Source of the DNA: Burkholderiales bacterium | GTDB taxonomy: Bacteria > Pseudomonadota > Gammaproteobacteria > Burkholderiales > Burkholderiaceae_C | Assembly: GCA_025358485.1 (NCBI GenBank) | Contig: JANYJJ010000008.1 | Coordinates: forward strand, 1-64,000 | Direction: 5' to 3' | DNA: 64,000 nt | Shown: positions 39,021-48,615 of the stretch, piece after piece | Layout of the letters: every line of letters starts with the position of its first letter | How positions within the stretch are numbered: position 1 is the first letter of the stretch | The notes under the pieces: generated by a model | What the model was told of the DNA's origin: nothing | The model's database searches: none | Seen by the model: only the letters and a program-made list of their open reading frames with translations | Program-made: the position numbers and the translations under genes

Positions 39021-41582
39021 ATGTTTCCCGTCATCGCCATTGAGCCCGCACCATCAAACAAGTCGAACCACGACTTGTGGAAACGCGTGTTCGGCTTGGA
39101 CGCCACGCAACGCGAGCATTTGTACCGACTGTCGCGCGTGCTGTTGCTGTCCATCATTTCGTGCGCATTGCTTTGGGTTGGTGCCTATCTGGGCCTGACA
39201 AGCACATGGACTGTGGCCGCTATCACTGGCTACTGCGCGCTCGGCGTGGTCACGCTGGCGGTGTTGATTCGCAGCGGCGTGTCGAAGCGCTGGACTGACC
39301 CGGCCTTGAGTTATCCGCAGCTGATTGTGTCGATCAGCGCGGTTGTCCTGTCTTACGGTTTGGTCGAGATGTCGCGCACGGCGGCGCTTCAGTTGTTGTG
39401 TCTTTTGCTGGCTTTTGGCATGGACAGATTGTCGCGCGCGCAGCTGTTGCGAGCCTCGCTGTGGGCGGTGGTGATGCTGTGCGGTGTGGCCCTGTTGCGC
39501 TGGACTTTCACGCCTCAGCAAATTCAGCCACAGCTGGAGTTGTACAACCTGATGATGGTGGCAGTGTTGCTTCCGGCTGCCATTTTGGTGGGCGGCGAGG
39601 TGGGCCGCTTGCATCGCCATTTGTCTGCTCAGCGCAGCGACTTGTCTGCGCTGTTGACTCAACTGGACGGCTTGTCATCGACCGATGCGCTGACAGGTCT
39701 GACAAATCGGCGACGCATGATGAGCTTGCTTGGCGAGGAAGTGGCACGTCAGCAGCGCAATGGGCAAAGCTTCAGTGTGGCCATCTTGGACATCGATTGG
39801 TTCAAGCGAGTGAATGACTCAGGTGGCCATGCCTTGGGAGACAAGGTGCTTCAGAGCTTTGCCACGTCTGCGCGCTCGGCTTTGCGGCAGACCGACACCT
39901 TGGCGCGCTGGGGTGGTGAAGAATTTCTGTTGCTGATGCCGAACTGCACTGAGGCCGACGCTTGGCCTCTGTTGCAGCGTGTTCACCAAGCCGTGGCGGA
40001 CTGCGAGGCGCTGAAGATTTCTTTGCCAGCTGTCAACGCAGCCGCGGGGGAAGCAACGCTCACTGCGGTCACATTCTCGGCAGGCATTGCATGCCATGAA
40101 GCTGCTTCCGCGCTGGCGCACACGCTGGATCAGGCCGACCTGGCCCTGTACCGCGCCAAGCAGGCCGGTCGCAATTGCACAGTCACGCAAAACGAAAACC
40201 CGCTGGGAGGTGCCGCGCAGCCACGCCAATCAAATGCTGCATGTCTACAAGAGTCGGTGCCGCGTGAACAGACAGCAACAAGCCTTCAAACCGAAGATCA
40301 AAATCACCGCACAGCGTCACTGTCAACGTCAACGTCAACGTCACTGTCAACGTCACTGTCAACGTCACTGTCAACGTCAGAGACAGCGTCACTTTTTGCG
40401 CAGCCGTGGAATGAAACCATGGCAGAGGCCGCTGCAGACCCTGCGCTAAAAACTGAGCAGACGTACTGGCAAACCTGCCTGGACTGGGTTCTGGGCCAAG
40501 ACCCAAAAACCAGAGAACACCTCCGCTTGCCGATGCTTGCGTTCGGTTTGTACTTTGTTTGGATTGCGGCGGTGCTGTGGTGGGCCTTGCCTCGGCAGCA
40601 CATTGCGCCTCTCCATGCGACCGTCGTCATCGCATACGAGCTTTCTACGATGGTGATGTTTTATTCGCTCATACGCTCAGGCATATCCGCGCGCTGGAGT
40701 GACCCGGTTTTGGTGTTGCCGCAAATGTTGGTGGCATACGCAATCGCTTCTTATGGCTATGTGGTGGCTCCCATCCTGCGGCCTTCGCTGCTGCATTTGC
40801 TGTGTGTGATTCAAGTGTTCGGCATGCTCACCTTGACTCCCAAATCCAGTCGCATTGCAGGTGCCAGTGCCGTTTTGATGCTGCTGATGGCGCTTTTGGC
40901 CACGCAGTGGAGTGGCACCGGCGGTACATCCGCCGAGATGTTGAACGTCGCATTGAGCTGTTTCATTTTGGCCAGCCTGGCCAAATTGGCACACCGCTAC
41001 AGCGTGGTGCGCGCGAACGTTGAGATTGAAAAAAAATTGCTGGTGGATGCGGTCGAGCACATGCGCGAATTGGTGATCCGCGACGCACTGACAGGCCTGT
41101 TCAACCGCAAGCACATGCAAGACCTGTTGCGCCAAGAGTGCGAACGTTTTGCGCGCAGCGGCCAGGGCTTCTGCGTGGCCCTGATCGACCTGGATCATTT
41201 CAAACGCGTCAACGATGTGTACGGGCACCAGATGGGCGACGAGGTGCTCGCAGGTGTGGCGCGCGCAGCGCAAGGGGCCCTGCGCGAAAACGACGTGATT
41301 TGCCGTTGGGGCGGCGAGGAGTTTTTGGTGCTTCTGCGCGACAACGATCCGGCGCACGAAGGCTTGCAAGCCATGGGGCGACTGCGCCGCCAGGTCACCG
41401 GCTTGCGCCCGGCTGCAAGCGCACCCGAATTGACCGTCACGTTCTCGGCGGGCTTGGCTGTTTCACAACCGGGCGAAGCGATCGTGCACATGTTGGAACG
41501 TGCCGACCGCGCTCTGTACGCCGCCAAGTCAGGCGGACGCAATCAAGACGCGTTGGCTGCGCAAGAGTTGACACCGCACTGA
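39021..41582 (+). CDS. Membrane diguanylate cyclase with two TM-GGDEF modules
   Basis: Two GGDEF cores (LARWGGEEFLLLMPN and CRWGGEEFLVLLRD), each preceded by six-TM-like region with matching RSGVSKRWTDPALSYPQL / RSGISARWSDPVLVLPQM. Confidence 0.92.
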   Translation: MFPVIAIEPAPSNKSNHDLWKRVFGLDATQREHLYRLSRVLLLSIISCALLWVGAYLGLTSTWTVAAITGYCALGVVTLAVLIRSGVSKRWTDPALSYPQLIVSISAVVLSYGLVEMSRTAALQLLCLLLAFGMDRLSRAQLLRASLWAVVMLCGVALLRWTFTPQQIQPQLELYNLMMVAVLLPAAILVGGEVGRLHRHLSAQRSDLSALLTQLDGLSSTDALTGLTNRRRMMSLLGEEVARQQRNGQSFSVAILDIDWFKRVNDSGGHALGDKVLQSFATSARSALRQTDTLARWGGEEFLLLMPNCTEADAWPLLQRVHQAVADCEALKISLPAVNAAAGEATLTAVTFSAGIACHEAASALAHTLDQADLALYRAKQAGRNCTVTQNENPLGGAAQPRQSNAACLQESVPREQTATSLQTEDQNHRTASLSTSTSTSLSTSLSTSLSTSETASLFAQPWNETMAEAAADPALKTEQTYWQTCLDWVLGQDPKTREHLRLPMLAFGLYFVWIAAVLWWALPRQHIAPLHATVVIAYELSTMVMFYSLIRSGISARWSDPVLVLPQMLVAYAIASYGYVVAPILRPSLLHLLCVIQVFGMLTLTPKSSRIAGASAVLMLLMALLATQWSGTGGTSAEMLNVALSCFILASLAKLAHRYSVVRANVEIEKKLLVDAVEHMRELVIRDALTGLFNRKHMQDLLRQECERFARSGQGFCVALIDLDHFKRVNDVYGHQMGDEVLAGVARAAQGALRENDVICRWGGEEFLVLLRDNDPAHEGLQAMGRLRRQVTGLRPAASAPELTVTFSAGLAVSQPGEAIVHMLERADRALYAAKSGGRNQDALAAQELTPH
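40316..40379 (+). repeat. In-frame minisatellite (gtcaac/cactgtcaacgt units) in the GGDEF-GGDEF linker
   Basis: cgtcactgtcaacgtcaacgtcaacgtcactgtcaacgtcactgtcaacgtcactgtcaacgtca encoding ASLSTSTSTSLSTSLSTSLSTS. Confidence 0.95.
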
Positions 41583-41916
41583 GCCACTGGCGGGCAGACC
41601 GGCTGACCCTTTGGCGCGCGCAGAGCCTACGGGTAGTCCTCGAAGCTGAGAGATGCCATGCTGGGCGGCGGCTCGTTCAGATGCGGTCCGATCGACAAGC
41701 TCGCATTCACTATTTGCAGCTCAGCCAAGACCGCCGCCGCCGTGCGTTTTGTGTTGCCAGCACAGCGCAATACGTCCCTCATGCTGACGTCGCAACTTTG
41801 TTGCACAACACGGCACATCCGATCAACCCCCGCGCCACACCCGGCGGCCGCTACATTGCTGCACAAGCACCTGATTTGGTGACCGAAGTTTTCAATTCCT
41901 ACAAGGAAGAAGCATC

Positions 41917-43014
41917 ATGAATCGCAACACAAAAGCACCCCACCGCATCGCTGTGATAGCGGGTGACGGCATTGGGCCTGAGGTCATGCCCGAAGGGCTG
42001 CGTGTGTTGGAAGCCGCCGCCAGCCGCTTCAACATCCCCTTGACGCTCGATCACTTTGACTTCGCCAATTGCGCCTACTTTGCGCGTCATGGCGAGATGA
42101 TGCCGCCCAATTGGAAAGACCAAATCGGTGGGCACGAGGCCATTTTTTTTGGTGCTGTGGGTTGGCCAGCCACCGTGCCCGACCACATCTCGTTGTGGGG
42201 TTCGCTGCTCAAGTTTCGACGTGACTTTGACCAATACGTCAACCTGCGCCCGGCGCGCTTGATGCCCGGCATCCGCTCACCTTTGGTCAACCGCAAAGGC
42301 GAAGCGCTGAAGCCCGGCGAGATCGACATGTGGATCGTGCGCGAAAACACCGAAGGCGAGTACAGCAGCATCGGTGGGCGCATGTTTGCGGGCACCCAGC
42401 GCGAAGTGGTGATCCAAGAAACCGTGATGTCGCGTCATGGTGTTGACCGTGTGTTGAAGTTTGCGTTCGAGTTGGCCGCCTCGCGCCCGCGCAGCAAGCT
42501 GACATCGGCCACCAAAAGCAACGGTATTTCCATCACAATGCCTTACTGGGACGAGCGCGTGGCCGAGATGGCCAAACACTATCCGAGCGTAGCGGTCGAC
42601 CAGTTTCACATCGACATCTTGACCGCGCATTTTGTGCAGCGCCCACAGCATTTCGACGTGGTGGTGGCCAGCAATTTGTTCGGCGACATCTTGTCTGACT
42701 TGGGCCCCGCTTGCACCGGCACCATCGCCATTGCGCCGTCTGCCAACCTCAACCCCACACGCGAATGGCCGAGCCTGTTTGAGCCGGTTCACGGCTCCGC
42801 GCCCGACATCGCAGGCCGAGGGCTGGCCAACCCCATCGGCCAAATTTGGTCGGCCGCGATGATGCTCGACTTCTTGGGCTATCGCGACGCGCACGACGCA
42901 GTTTTGCACGCGATTGAAGCGGTGTTGGCTGATGCGCATGCGCCGAAAACACCAGACTTGGGCGGCACGGGCAAGACGCAAGACTTGGGCAAAGCCATCG
43001 CCGCCATTTTGTGA
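41917..43014 (+). CDS. ttuC: Tartrate dehydrogenase/decarboxylase-type isocitrate/isopropylmalate dehydrogenase family protein
   Basis: RIAVIAGDGIGPEVMPEGLRVLEAA, WIVRENTEGEYSSIGGRMF, VVASNLFGDILSDLGPACTGTIAIAPSANLNP. Confidence 0.88.
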   Translation: MNRNTKAPHRIAVIAGDGIGPEVMPEGLRVLEAAASRFNIPLTLDHFDFANCAYFARHGEMMPPNWKDQIGGHEAIFFGAVGWPATVPDHISLWGSLLKFRRDFDQYVNLRPARLMPGIRSPLVNRKGEALKPGEIDMWIVRENTEGEYSSIGGRMFAGTQREVVIQETVMSRHGVDRVLKFAFELAASRPRSKLTSATKSNGISITMPYWDERVAEMAKHYPSVAVDQFHIDILTAHFVQRPQHFDVVVASNLFGDILSDLGPACTGTIAIAPSANLNPTREWPSLFEPVHGSAPDIAGRGLANPIGQIWSAAMMLDFLGYRDAHDAVLHAIEAVLADAHAPKTPDLGGTGKTQDLGKAIAAIL

Positions 43015-43066
43015 TGCCGACGAGTCACTGATCCAGAATGAACGGCACCCACAAACGCGGATGAAG

Positions 43067-44623
43067 TCACTCGGATGTGGGCGGCTTCAAAGGCACAAAC
43101 GATTCATCGCCGCGCAAGTAGCGCCATTCGCCGGCGGGCAAATCGCCCAGCATGACGTTGCCTATGCGCACGCGCTTCAGGCCCGTCACCTTCAAGCCCA
43201 CGGCTTCGCACATGCGACGAATTTGGCGCTTTTTACCTTCCTTCAACACGAAGCGAAGTTGGTCTTCGTTGATCCACTCGACCAGGGCAGGGCGCAGCGC
43301 CTCGCCGTCCAGTTCCAAACCGTGGTTGAGCAAGGCCAAGTTGCTGTCTGACAAGCCTTCTTCGGGCTTGTCGACGCGCACCAAATATTCTTTTTCCATC
43401 TCGCTGTCTTCGCCAATGAGTTGCTTGGCGATGCGGCCGTCTTGCGTCAGCACCAACAGGCCCACCGAGTCAATGTCCAAGCGCCCCGCAGGCGCAATGC
43501 CGCGCAAATGGGTCAGCAAATATCGCGTGCCCGATTGGTCTTCGCGCCACTGATTGGCGGGCTTGATCAGCACCACCGCAGGCTCATAGCCGTCTTCGGC
43601 TTGGCCGCTCACATAGCCGACCGGTTTGTTCAAGATGACGGTGACTTTCTGCGCTTGCACGAACTTGGCTTTTGCATCGACCGTGATTTGCTGAGACGGC
43701 AACACGCGCGAGCCCAACTCACTGACCACGCGGCCGTCTACGCGCACCCAACCTTTGGGTATCCATTCGTCGGCCTCGCGGCGCGATGAAATGCCCAACT
43801 CGCTCATGCGCTTGGAAAGGCGCATGCTGCCGGGTTCGGCCACGGGCGCGCGGTTGTGGTCATGATCGAAACCGTCGTCATCATCGTCACGAGCACGCGC
43901 GCTACGGCAGCGTGCTTGGTGTTGCGAGGCAGGCGCGTTTCCTGGCTGAGACTGCCTTTGCGGTGACGCAGAACCGCGACGTTGCTGTGGAGCCGAGTCT
44001 CTTCCCATTTGCTGCCACTGCGGCTGTTGATCGGGTGCGCGGTTGTCACGCGCATTGCGGTCACGGAAGTCGGTGGGTGGTTGTGCTTGCCATTCCGGTT
44101 GCGGTTGCGGATGCTGTTGCTGGTTTTGAAAATGCGGCTCAAAGGCGGTGTTGCGACGGCGTTGATCCTGAAGACCCGAATCACGCACGTCACGCGGATC
44201 AGCTTGACGCGCTTGGCGCGGCGCGGCGCCTCGGTTTTGCTGATGCGCGGGCCATGCGTCATGTCGATCGCGCTGCGGCGCGCGTTGGCGGTCGGTTCGT
44301 TGTTCTTGCCGAGGCAAATCGGCGGGACGTGACCGGCGCGCGTCATTCCCAGGTTCATTGCGTGGATCAATCGATGCCCCCCGATTGAACGCAGGCAGGG
44401 CGTTGTTGCCGAAGCGCTGGCGCAGTTGTTCTTGATAGCGCGTCTCGCGTTCAGCGCGCTGTTCTTGTGCTTGCGCCAGCGTGGGGCGGGTGCGTGGCGC
44501 ACTGCCGACGCCACGCGCTGGGCCGCGCGTTTGGCCGCCCGGTTGGCCGCGCGGCTCCGACATATCGCGGCGTTTGTCCGCAGCAGGTGGGCGAGGCGGT
44601 TTATTGAGCTTAAGAGTGACCAT
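43067..44623 (-). CDS. RsuA/RluB/RluF-family rRNA pseudouridine synthase with long N-terminal disordered extension
   Basis: S4-like LSKRMSELGISSRREADEWIPKGWVRVDGR, catalytic APAGRLDIDSVGLLVLTQDG, KEGKKRQIRRMCEAVGLKV; about 260 N-terminal residues rich in R/Q/P/D. Confidence 0.9.
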   Translation of the reverse strand: MVTLKLNKPPRPPAADKRRDMSEPRGQPGGQTRGPARGVGSAPRTRPTLAQAQEQRAERETRYQEQLRQRFGNNALPAFNRGASIDPRNEPGNDARRSRPADLPRQEQRTDRQRAPQRDRHDAWPAHQQNRGAAPRQARQADPRDVRDSGLQDQRRRNTAFEPHFQNQQQHPQPQPEWQAQPPTDFRDRNARDNRAPDQQPQWQQMGRDSAPQQRRGSASPQRQSQPGNAPASQHQARCRSARARDDDDDGFDHDHNRAPVAEPGSMRLSKRMSELGISSRREADEWIPKGWVRVDGRVVSELGSRVLPSQQITVDAKAKFVQAQKVTVILNKPVGYVSGQAEDGYEPAVVLIKPANQWREDQSGTRYLLTHLRGIAPAGRLDIDSVGLLVLTQDGRIAKQLIGEDSEMEKEYLVRVDKPEEGLSDSNLALLNHGLELDGEALRPALVEWINEDQLRFVLKEGKKRQIRRMCEAVGLKVTGLKRVRIGNVMLGDLPAGEWRYLRGDESFVPLKPPTSE

Positions 44624-44846
44624 GGCAACCTTCTTTCACCCCAATTGGAGCATGGCCGCTTGTCGCGACGCGGCTCGGTGCTGCATCAAGCTTGCGGTCG
44701 CTAGCGTTTACCCCGCTGTCGTCATCGTGCGGAACCAGCAGTCAGATACGACAATCCTGCTAGGCGTTTGAACATCGAAAGTTGATGCATCAAGCGCTGA
44801 CTTGCTTCCCCACTTCCGCTTTCCCACTTTCATCGAAGGAACACCC

Positions 44847-45737
44847 GTGAAATTGAAATTGTCTCTTTTGACCGCGGCATTGATGCTGACTGCTTCAGTC
44901 GCCCAAGCGCAAACCCCGTCCACGCTTGAAAAAGTCAAGGCCAGTGGCAGCATCACGGTGTCTTACCGCGAAGCGTCGATTCCTTTTTCTTACCTTGACG
45001 ACAAGGGCCAGCCGACCGGTTTTGCCTGGGAGATTTGTTCCAAAGTGGCCGATGAAGTCAAGAAGGCAACAGGCCGAGCTGACTTGAAAGTTCAAACCCA
45101 AGCCGTCACGTCGGGCAACCGAATTCCTCTGCTGCAAAACGGCACCATCGACATCGAGTGCGGCTCCACCACCAACAACAGCGAACGTCAAAAGCAAGTG
45201 TCTTTTGCGACAAATTACTTCTACACCGGCACGAAGTTTCTGGTCAAGTCTTCCTCGACCGTGAAAGGCCTGGACGACCTCAAAGGCAAGCAAGTGGTCT
45301 CGACCACAGGCACCACCAACTTCCGCATCATTCGCAATTTGAATGAAGAGAAAAAACTCAACATCGAGTTGCTGGGCGCGAAAGACCACGCCGAGTCGGC
45401 CTTGTTGGTGCAAACCGGCCGCGCCGAAGCTTTTGCGATGGACGACATCTTGCTGTACGGCTTGAAGGCCAGCGCCGTCAACCCAGCCGAGCTGGCCGTG
45501 GTGGGCGAGGCGATTCAGGTTGAGCCCTACGCCATCATGGTGCGCAAAGACGACCCCGCTTTCAAGAAGCTGGTGGACGACACCTTGGCCGCCATGATGA
45601 AAAGCGGCGAATTCGACAGGCTCTACAAAAAGTGGTTCCAGTCGCCGATCCCACCCAAAGGCATCAACCTGAATGCGCCGATGAGCAAAGACTTGATCGA
45701 CAACTTGAAGAACTTGTCGGACAAACCAGCGACTTGA
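44847..45737 (+). CDS. Amino-acid ABC transporter substrate-binding protein (GltI-like)
   Basis: Signal peptide MKLKLSLLTAALMLTASVAQA (GTG start); SGSITVSYREASIPFSYLDDKGQPTGFAWEIC; IDIECGSTTNNSERQKQVSFATNYFYTGTKFLVK. Confidence 0.92.
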   Translation: MKLKLSLLTAALMLTASVAQAQTPSTLEKVKASGSITVSYREASIPFSYLDDKGQPTGFAWEICSKVADEVKKATGRADLKVQTQAVTSGNRIPLLQNGTIDIECGSTTNNSERQKQVSFATNYFYTGTKFLVKSSSTVKGLDDLKGKQVVSTTGTTNFRIIRNLNEEKKLNIELLGAKDHAESALLVQTGRAEAFAMDDILLYGLKASAVNPAELAVVGEAIQVEPYAIMVRKDDPAFKKLVDDTLAAMMKSGEFDRLYKKWFQSPIPPKGINLNAPMSKDLIDNLKNLSDKPAT

Positions 45738-45738
45738 G

Positions 45739-46608
45739 TTGGGTGAACTGACCGCGACCGAGCCGGTGCCTGCGCTTGCAATGCAAAGTGACGCAGACGC
45801 AGTGCCGGGCGTGGTGGGAGTTTTAGGTGGCATGGGGCCGTTGGCGACGGTTGACTTCATGCAGAAGTTGATCGCCGCCACAAGCCTTGCCACCCAAGCC
45901 AAGCTTAGCAGTCACACCAAGCTTGGCACACACACCAAGCTTGGCGCTGAAGCTACCCAGATCACGCGCGATCAAGACCACATCCCCGTGGTCGTCAGCA
46001 GCATTCCGCAAATCCCCGATCGGGCAGCCGCGTATTGGGGTGAGGGCGTCTCGCCCTTGCCTGCGATGGTCAGCAGCGGTCAGCGTTTGAGACGTGCTGG
46101 CGCCGGTTTGATCGTCATGCCTTGCCACACGGCGCACCTTTGGTTTGATGAGTTGAAAGTGGCCCTTGATCTGCCCATGCTGCATCTTGTGGACGCGGCG
46201 TTGGAAGACGCCTTGGCTGTGCTGGGACCCGCAGCGCCGTGCGGTTTGCTCTGCACCGAAGCCACGCTGGCATCAGGCCTCTACATGAACCGCGCAGCTC
46301 AGTCTGAGGCGTTTTCGGGCCTGCACTGGACGCTGCCCACGGCGACTGAAATGACAGGCTTGGTGACGCCCGGCATACAAGCCGCCAAGCTAGGCAAGCT
46401 GCTTAAAGCGGGCGAGTTGCTGAGTGAAGCCGCGCACGCCTTGGTGCGGCGCGGGGCGCGCGGGCTGCTGCTGGGTTGCACTGAAATTCCCTTGGTGATG
46501 GGGCAGATTCAGGCGCGGATTCAGGTGCAGATTGATGTGCCGGTGATTGACGCGACGGCGTCATTGGCCCGACGTGCGGTGGCTTGGTCGCTGGCGCAGC
46601 GGGATTAA
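45739..46608 (+). CDS. Aspartate/glutamate racemase family protein
   Basis: VGVLGGMGPLATVDFMQKL, GLIVMPCHTAHLWFDEL, GLLLGCTEIPLVM. Contains the micro-repeat AKLSSHTKLGTHTKLGAEATQ. Confidence 0.88.
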   Translation: MGELTATEPVPALAMQSDADAVPGVVGVLGGMGPLATVDFMQKLIAATSLATQAKLSSHTKLGTHTKLGAEATQITRDQDHIPVVVSSIPQIPDRAAAYWGEGVSPLPAMVSSGQRLRRAGAGLIVMPCHTAHLWFDELKVALDLPMLHLVDAALEDALAVLGPAAPCGLLCTEATLASGLYMNRAAQSEAFSGLHWTLPTATEMTGLVTPGIQAAKLGKLLKAGELLSEAAHALVRRGARGLLLGCTEIPLVMGQIQARIQVQIDVPVIDATASLARRAVAWSLAQRD

Positions 46609-46670
46609 GGCCTTCACGGAACACACGCAGAGCGCACCTCTGCGAAAAAGGCTTTCCAGCGCGCCGTAAA

Positions 46671-48563
46671 TCAGCGCCCACGCCAGAACATGGCATCCAA
46701 CTCTTTCACCGTCACTTGGCGCCACGTTGGGCGGCCGTGGTTGCATTGGTCGGCTCGGTCTGTGCGTTCCATGTCGCGCAGCAAGGCGTTCATCTCGTCC
46801 CGCGTGAGTTGACGGTTGGCGCGTACCGCGCCGTGGCAGGCCATGGTGGACAAGATTTGATCTTGCGCACGCTCGACCACGCGGCTGGCACCCCACTGCG
46901 TCAGCTCGGCCAACACACTTCGCACCAGCTCGACCACATCACCACCTACCAAGGCGGCGGGCTGTGAGCGCACGGCCAGCACGGTCGCGGTCAAGGCCGA
47001 AACGTCCAAGCCCAGAGTGCGCAGGGTGTCGGCGTGCGATTCGGCGGTGCTGACCTCCAGCGCAGTGGCGGCAAAAGTGGCCGGGATGAGCAGGGTTTGG
47101 CTGTCGATGCTGTTGGCAGCAAGGCTGTTTTTGAGGCGCTCGTACACCACCCGCTCGTGGGCGGCGTGCATGTCGACGATGACCAAGCCCTGCGCGTTTT
47201 CGGCCAGCACATAAATGCCCGCGATTTGGGCGATGGCTTTGCCAAGTGGCCAGGGTGTGTCGGATGGATAGGGTGCGCCGGGTGCGCTGAGTGCAGAAGC
47301 TGCGCTGGCGGCCTGGCGCGCCGCAATCCAACTGGCAGGTTCTTCACGCGCATAAAGAACTGAGGCTTGCTGCAAACCCAAGTGGGCTTGTGATGCGCTG
47401 CCGAAGCGCGGATTGAAGGGTCGAGCAGGCACCGATGCCGAGCCGCCGTAAGTGAAAGCAGTGCTGCCGAACACGGTGGGTGCGCCCGGGAGGGCGCTTG
47501 GAGCGAAGTCCGCTCCTGGAGAGGAATCGAGTTTTGCCCAAGGCGAATTTGATCCCGCAAGCGGGATGGCCAAGCCCGCCTCCACCGCCTTGCGCACCGC
47601 CTGATGCACCTCGCGCGATTCGCGAAAGCGCACTTCAATTTTGGTGGGATGCACGTTCACATCGACACGCTCGGGCGCGATCGCGATGAACAAGATGTAG
47701 GTTGGCTGCCGCCCGCCGTGCAGCACGTCTTCGTAAGCCGAACGCACGCCGTGGGCGATGAGTTTGTCGCGAACGTAGCGACCGTTCACGTACACATATT
47801 GCTGGTCGGCGCGACTGCGCGCGAACTCGGGCGCACCCGCCCGACCGGTGATTTGCATGGCACCCACGTCCAGTGCCACCTCGCGGCTCTGGGCGTTGAA
47901 GTCTGCCCCCAAAACGTCGTGCAAACGCTGCGTGAGTGAGGCTTTGCGCCACTGCTGCACCAACTTTCCTTCGTGCCAAATGGCAAAACCGACATCAGGT
48001 CGTGTGAGTGCGTGACGCCGCACCGCCTCGACGCAGTGAGCCAATTCAGTGGCTTCTGTTTTCAAAAACTTGCGCCGCGCCGGCGTACTGAAAAACAGCT
48101 CACGCACCTCCACGGTGGTGCCCACGCCGCGCGCTGCGGGCGTCAATTCGCCAGAGCGCGCATCCAAACGTTGAGCATGCGCCGCGTCCGCCGTGCGGCT
48201 GGAAATACTGACCTCGGCAATCGAGGAAATCGCAGCCAGCGCCTCGCCCCGAAAACCCATGGTCGCGACGTTTTCCAAGTCGTTCAGCGTCTTGATTTTG
48301 CTGGTGGCATGACGGCGCAGCGCCAGCGGCAACTCGGCGCTGGCAATGCCAAAACCGTCGTCCTCGACGACGATGCTGCGTATGCCGCCGCCGACCAACT
48401 TCAAGCTCACCTCAAGCGCGCCCGCGTCCAGCGCGTTGTCTACCAACTCCCGCACCACAGACGCCGGACGCTCCACCACTTCACCGGCTGCGATTTGGCT
48501 GATCAGTTCATCAGGCAGTTCGCGGATGGGTTGGCGCGGAGCGGGCATCAATGCAGCATTCAT
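46671..48563 (-). CDS. mutL: DNA mismatch repair protein MutL
   Basis: IRELPDELISQIAAGEVVERPASVVRELVDNALDAGA, DDGFGIASAELPLALRRHATSKI, TMGFRGEALAAISS; MutL C-terminus ATMACHGAVRANRQLTRDEMNALLRDME. Confidence 0.97.
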   Translation of the reverse strand: MNAALMPAPRQPIRELPDELISQIAAGEVVERPASVVRELVDNALDAGALEVSLKLVGGGIRSIVVEDDGFGIASAELPLALRRHATSKIKTLNDLENVATMGFRGEALAAISSIAEVSISSRTADAAHAQRLDARSGELTPAARGVGTTVEVRELFFSTPARRKFLKTEATELAHCVEAVRRHALTRPDVGFAIWHEGKLVQQWRKASLTQRLHDVLGADFNAQSREVALDVGAMQITGRAGAPEFARSRADQQYVYVNGRYVRDKLIAHGVRSAYEDVLHGGRQPTYILFIAIAPERVDVNVHPTKIEVRFRESREVHQAVRKAVEAGLAIPLAGSNSPWAKLDSSPGADFAPSALPGAPTVFGSTAFTYGGSASVPARPFNPRFGSASQAHLGLQQASVLYAREEPASWIAARQAASAASALSAPGAPYPSDTPWPLGKAIAQIAGIYVLAENAQGLVIVDMHAAHERVVYERLKNSLAANSIDSQTLLIPATFAATALEVSTAESHADTLRTLGLDVSALTATVLAVRSQPAALVGGDVVELVRSVLAELTQWGASRVVERAQDQILSTMACHGAVRANRQLTRDEMNALLRDMERTDRADQCNHGRPTWRQVTVKELDAMFWRGR

Positions 48564-48615
48564 GCGGTGTTCATGTGGTGTTCATGTGGTGATCATGTGG
48601 TGATCATGTGGCGAT
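48561..48615. repeat. Five tandem 11-bp repeats (catgyggtgwt-type) at the mutL start codon
   Basis: catgcggtgtt catgtggtgtt catgtggtgat catgtggtgat catgtggcgat; first CAT is the mutL ATG (minus strand); repeats end inside the stop region of the upstream gene. Confidence 0.95.

Noticed and set aside
41583-41916. Small ORFs between the GGDEF gene and ttuC (e.g. 41658-41882)
   Set aside because: No recognisable family or ribosome-binding context; probably intergenic.
43804-44628. 274-aa minus-strand ORF in a different frame overlapping the pseudouridine synthase N-terminal extension
   Set aside because: Alternative frame of the low-complexity extension; no recognisable domain and no independent start signal.
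48561-48615. 11-bp repeats as CRISPR or iteron array
   Set aside because: Too short, no spacers, and located in a gene junction at mutL rather than near a rep gene or cas genes.
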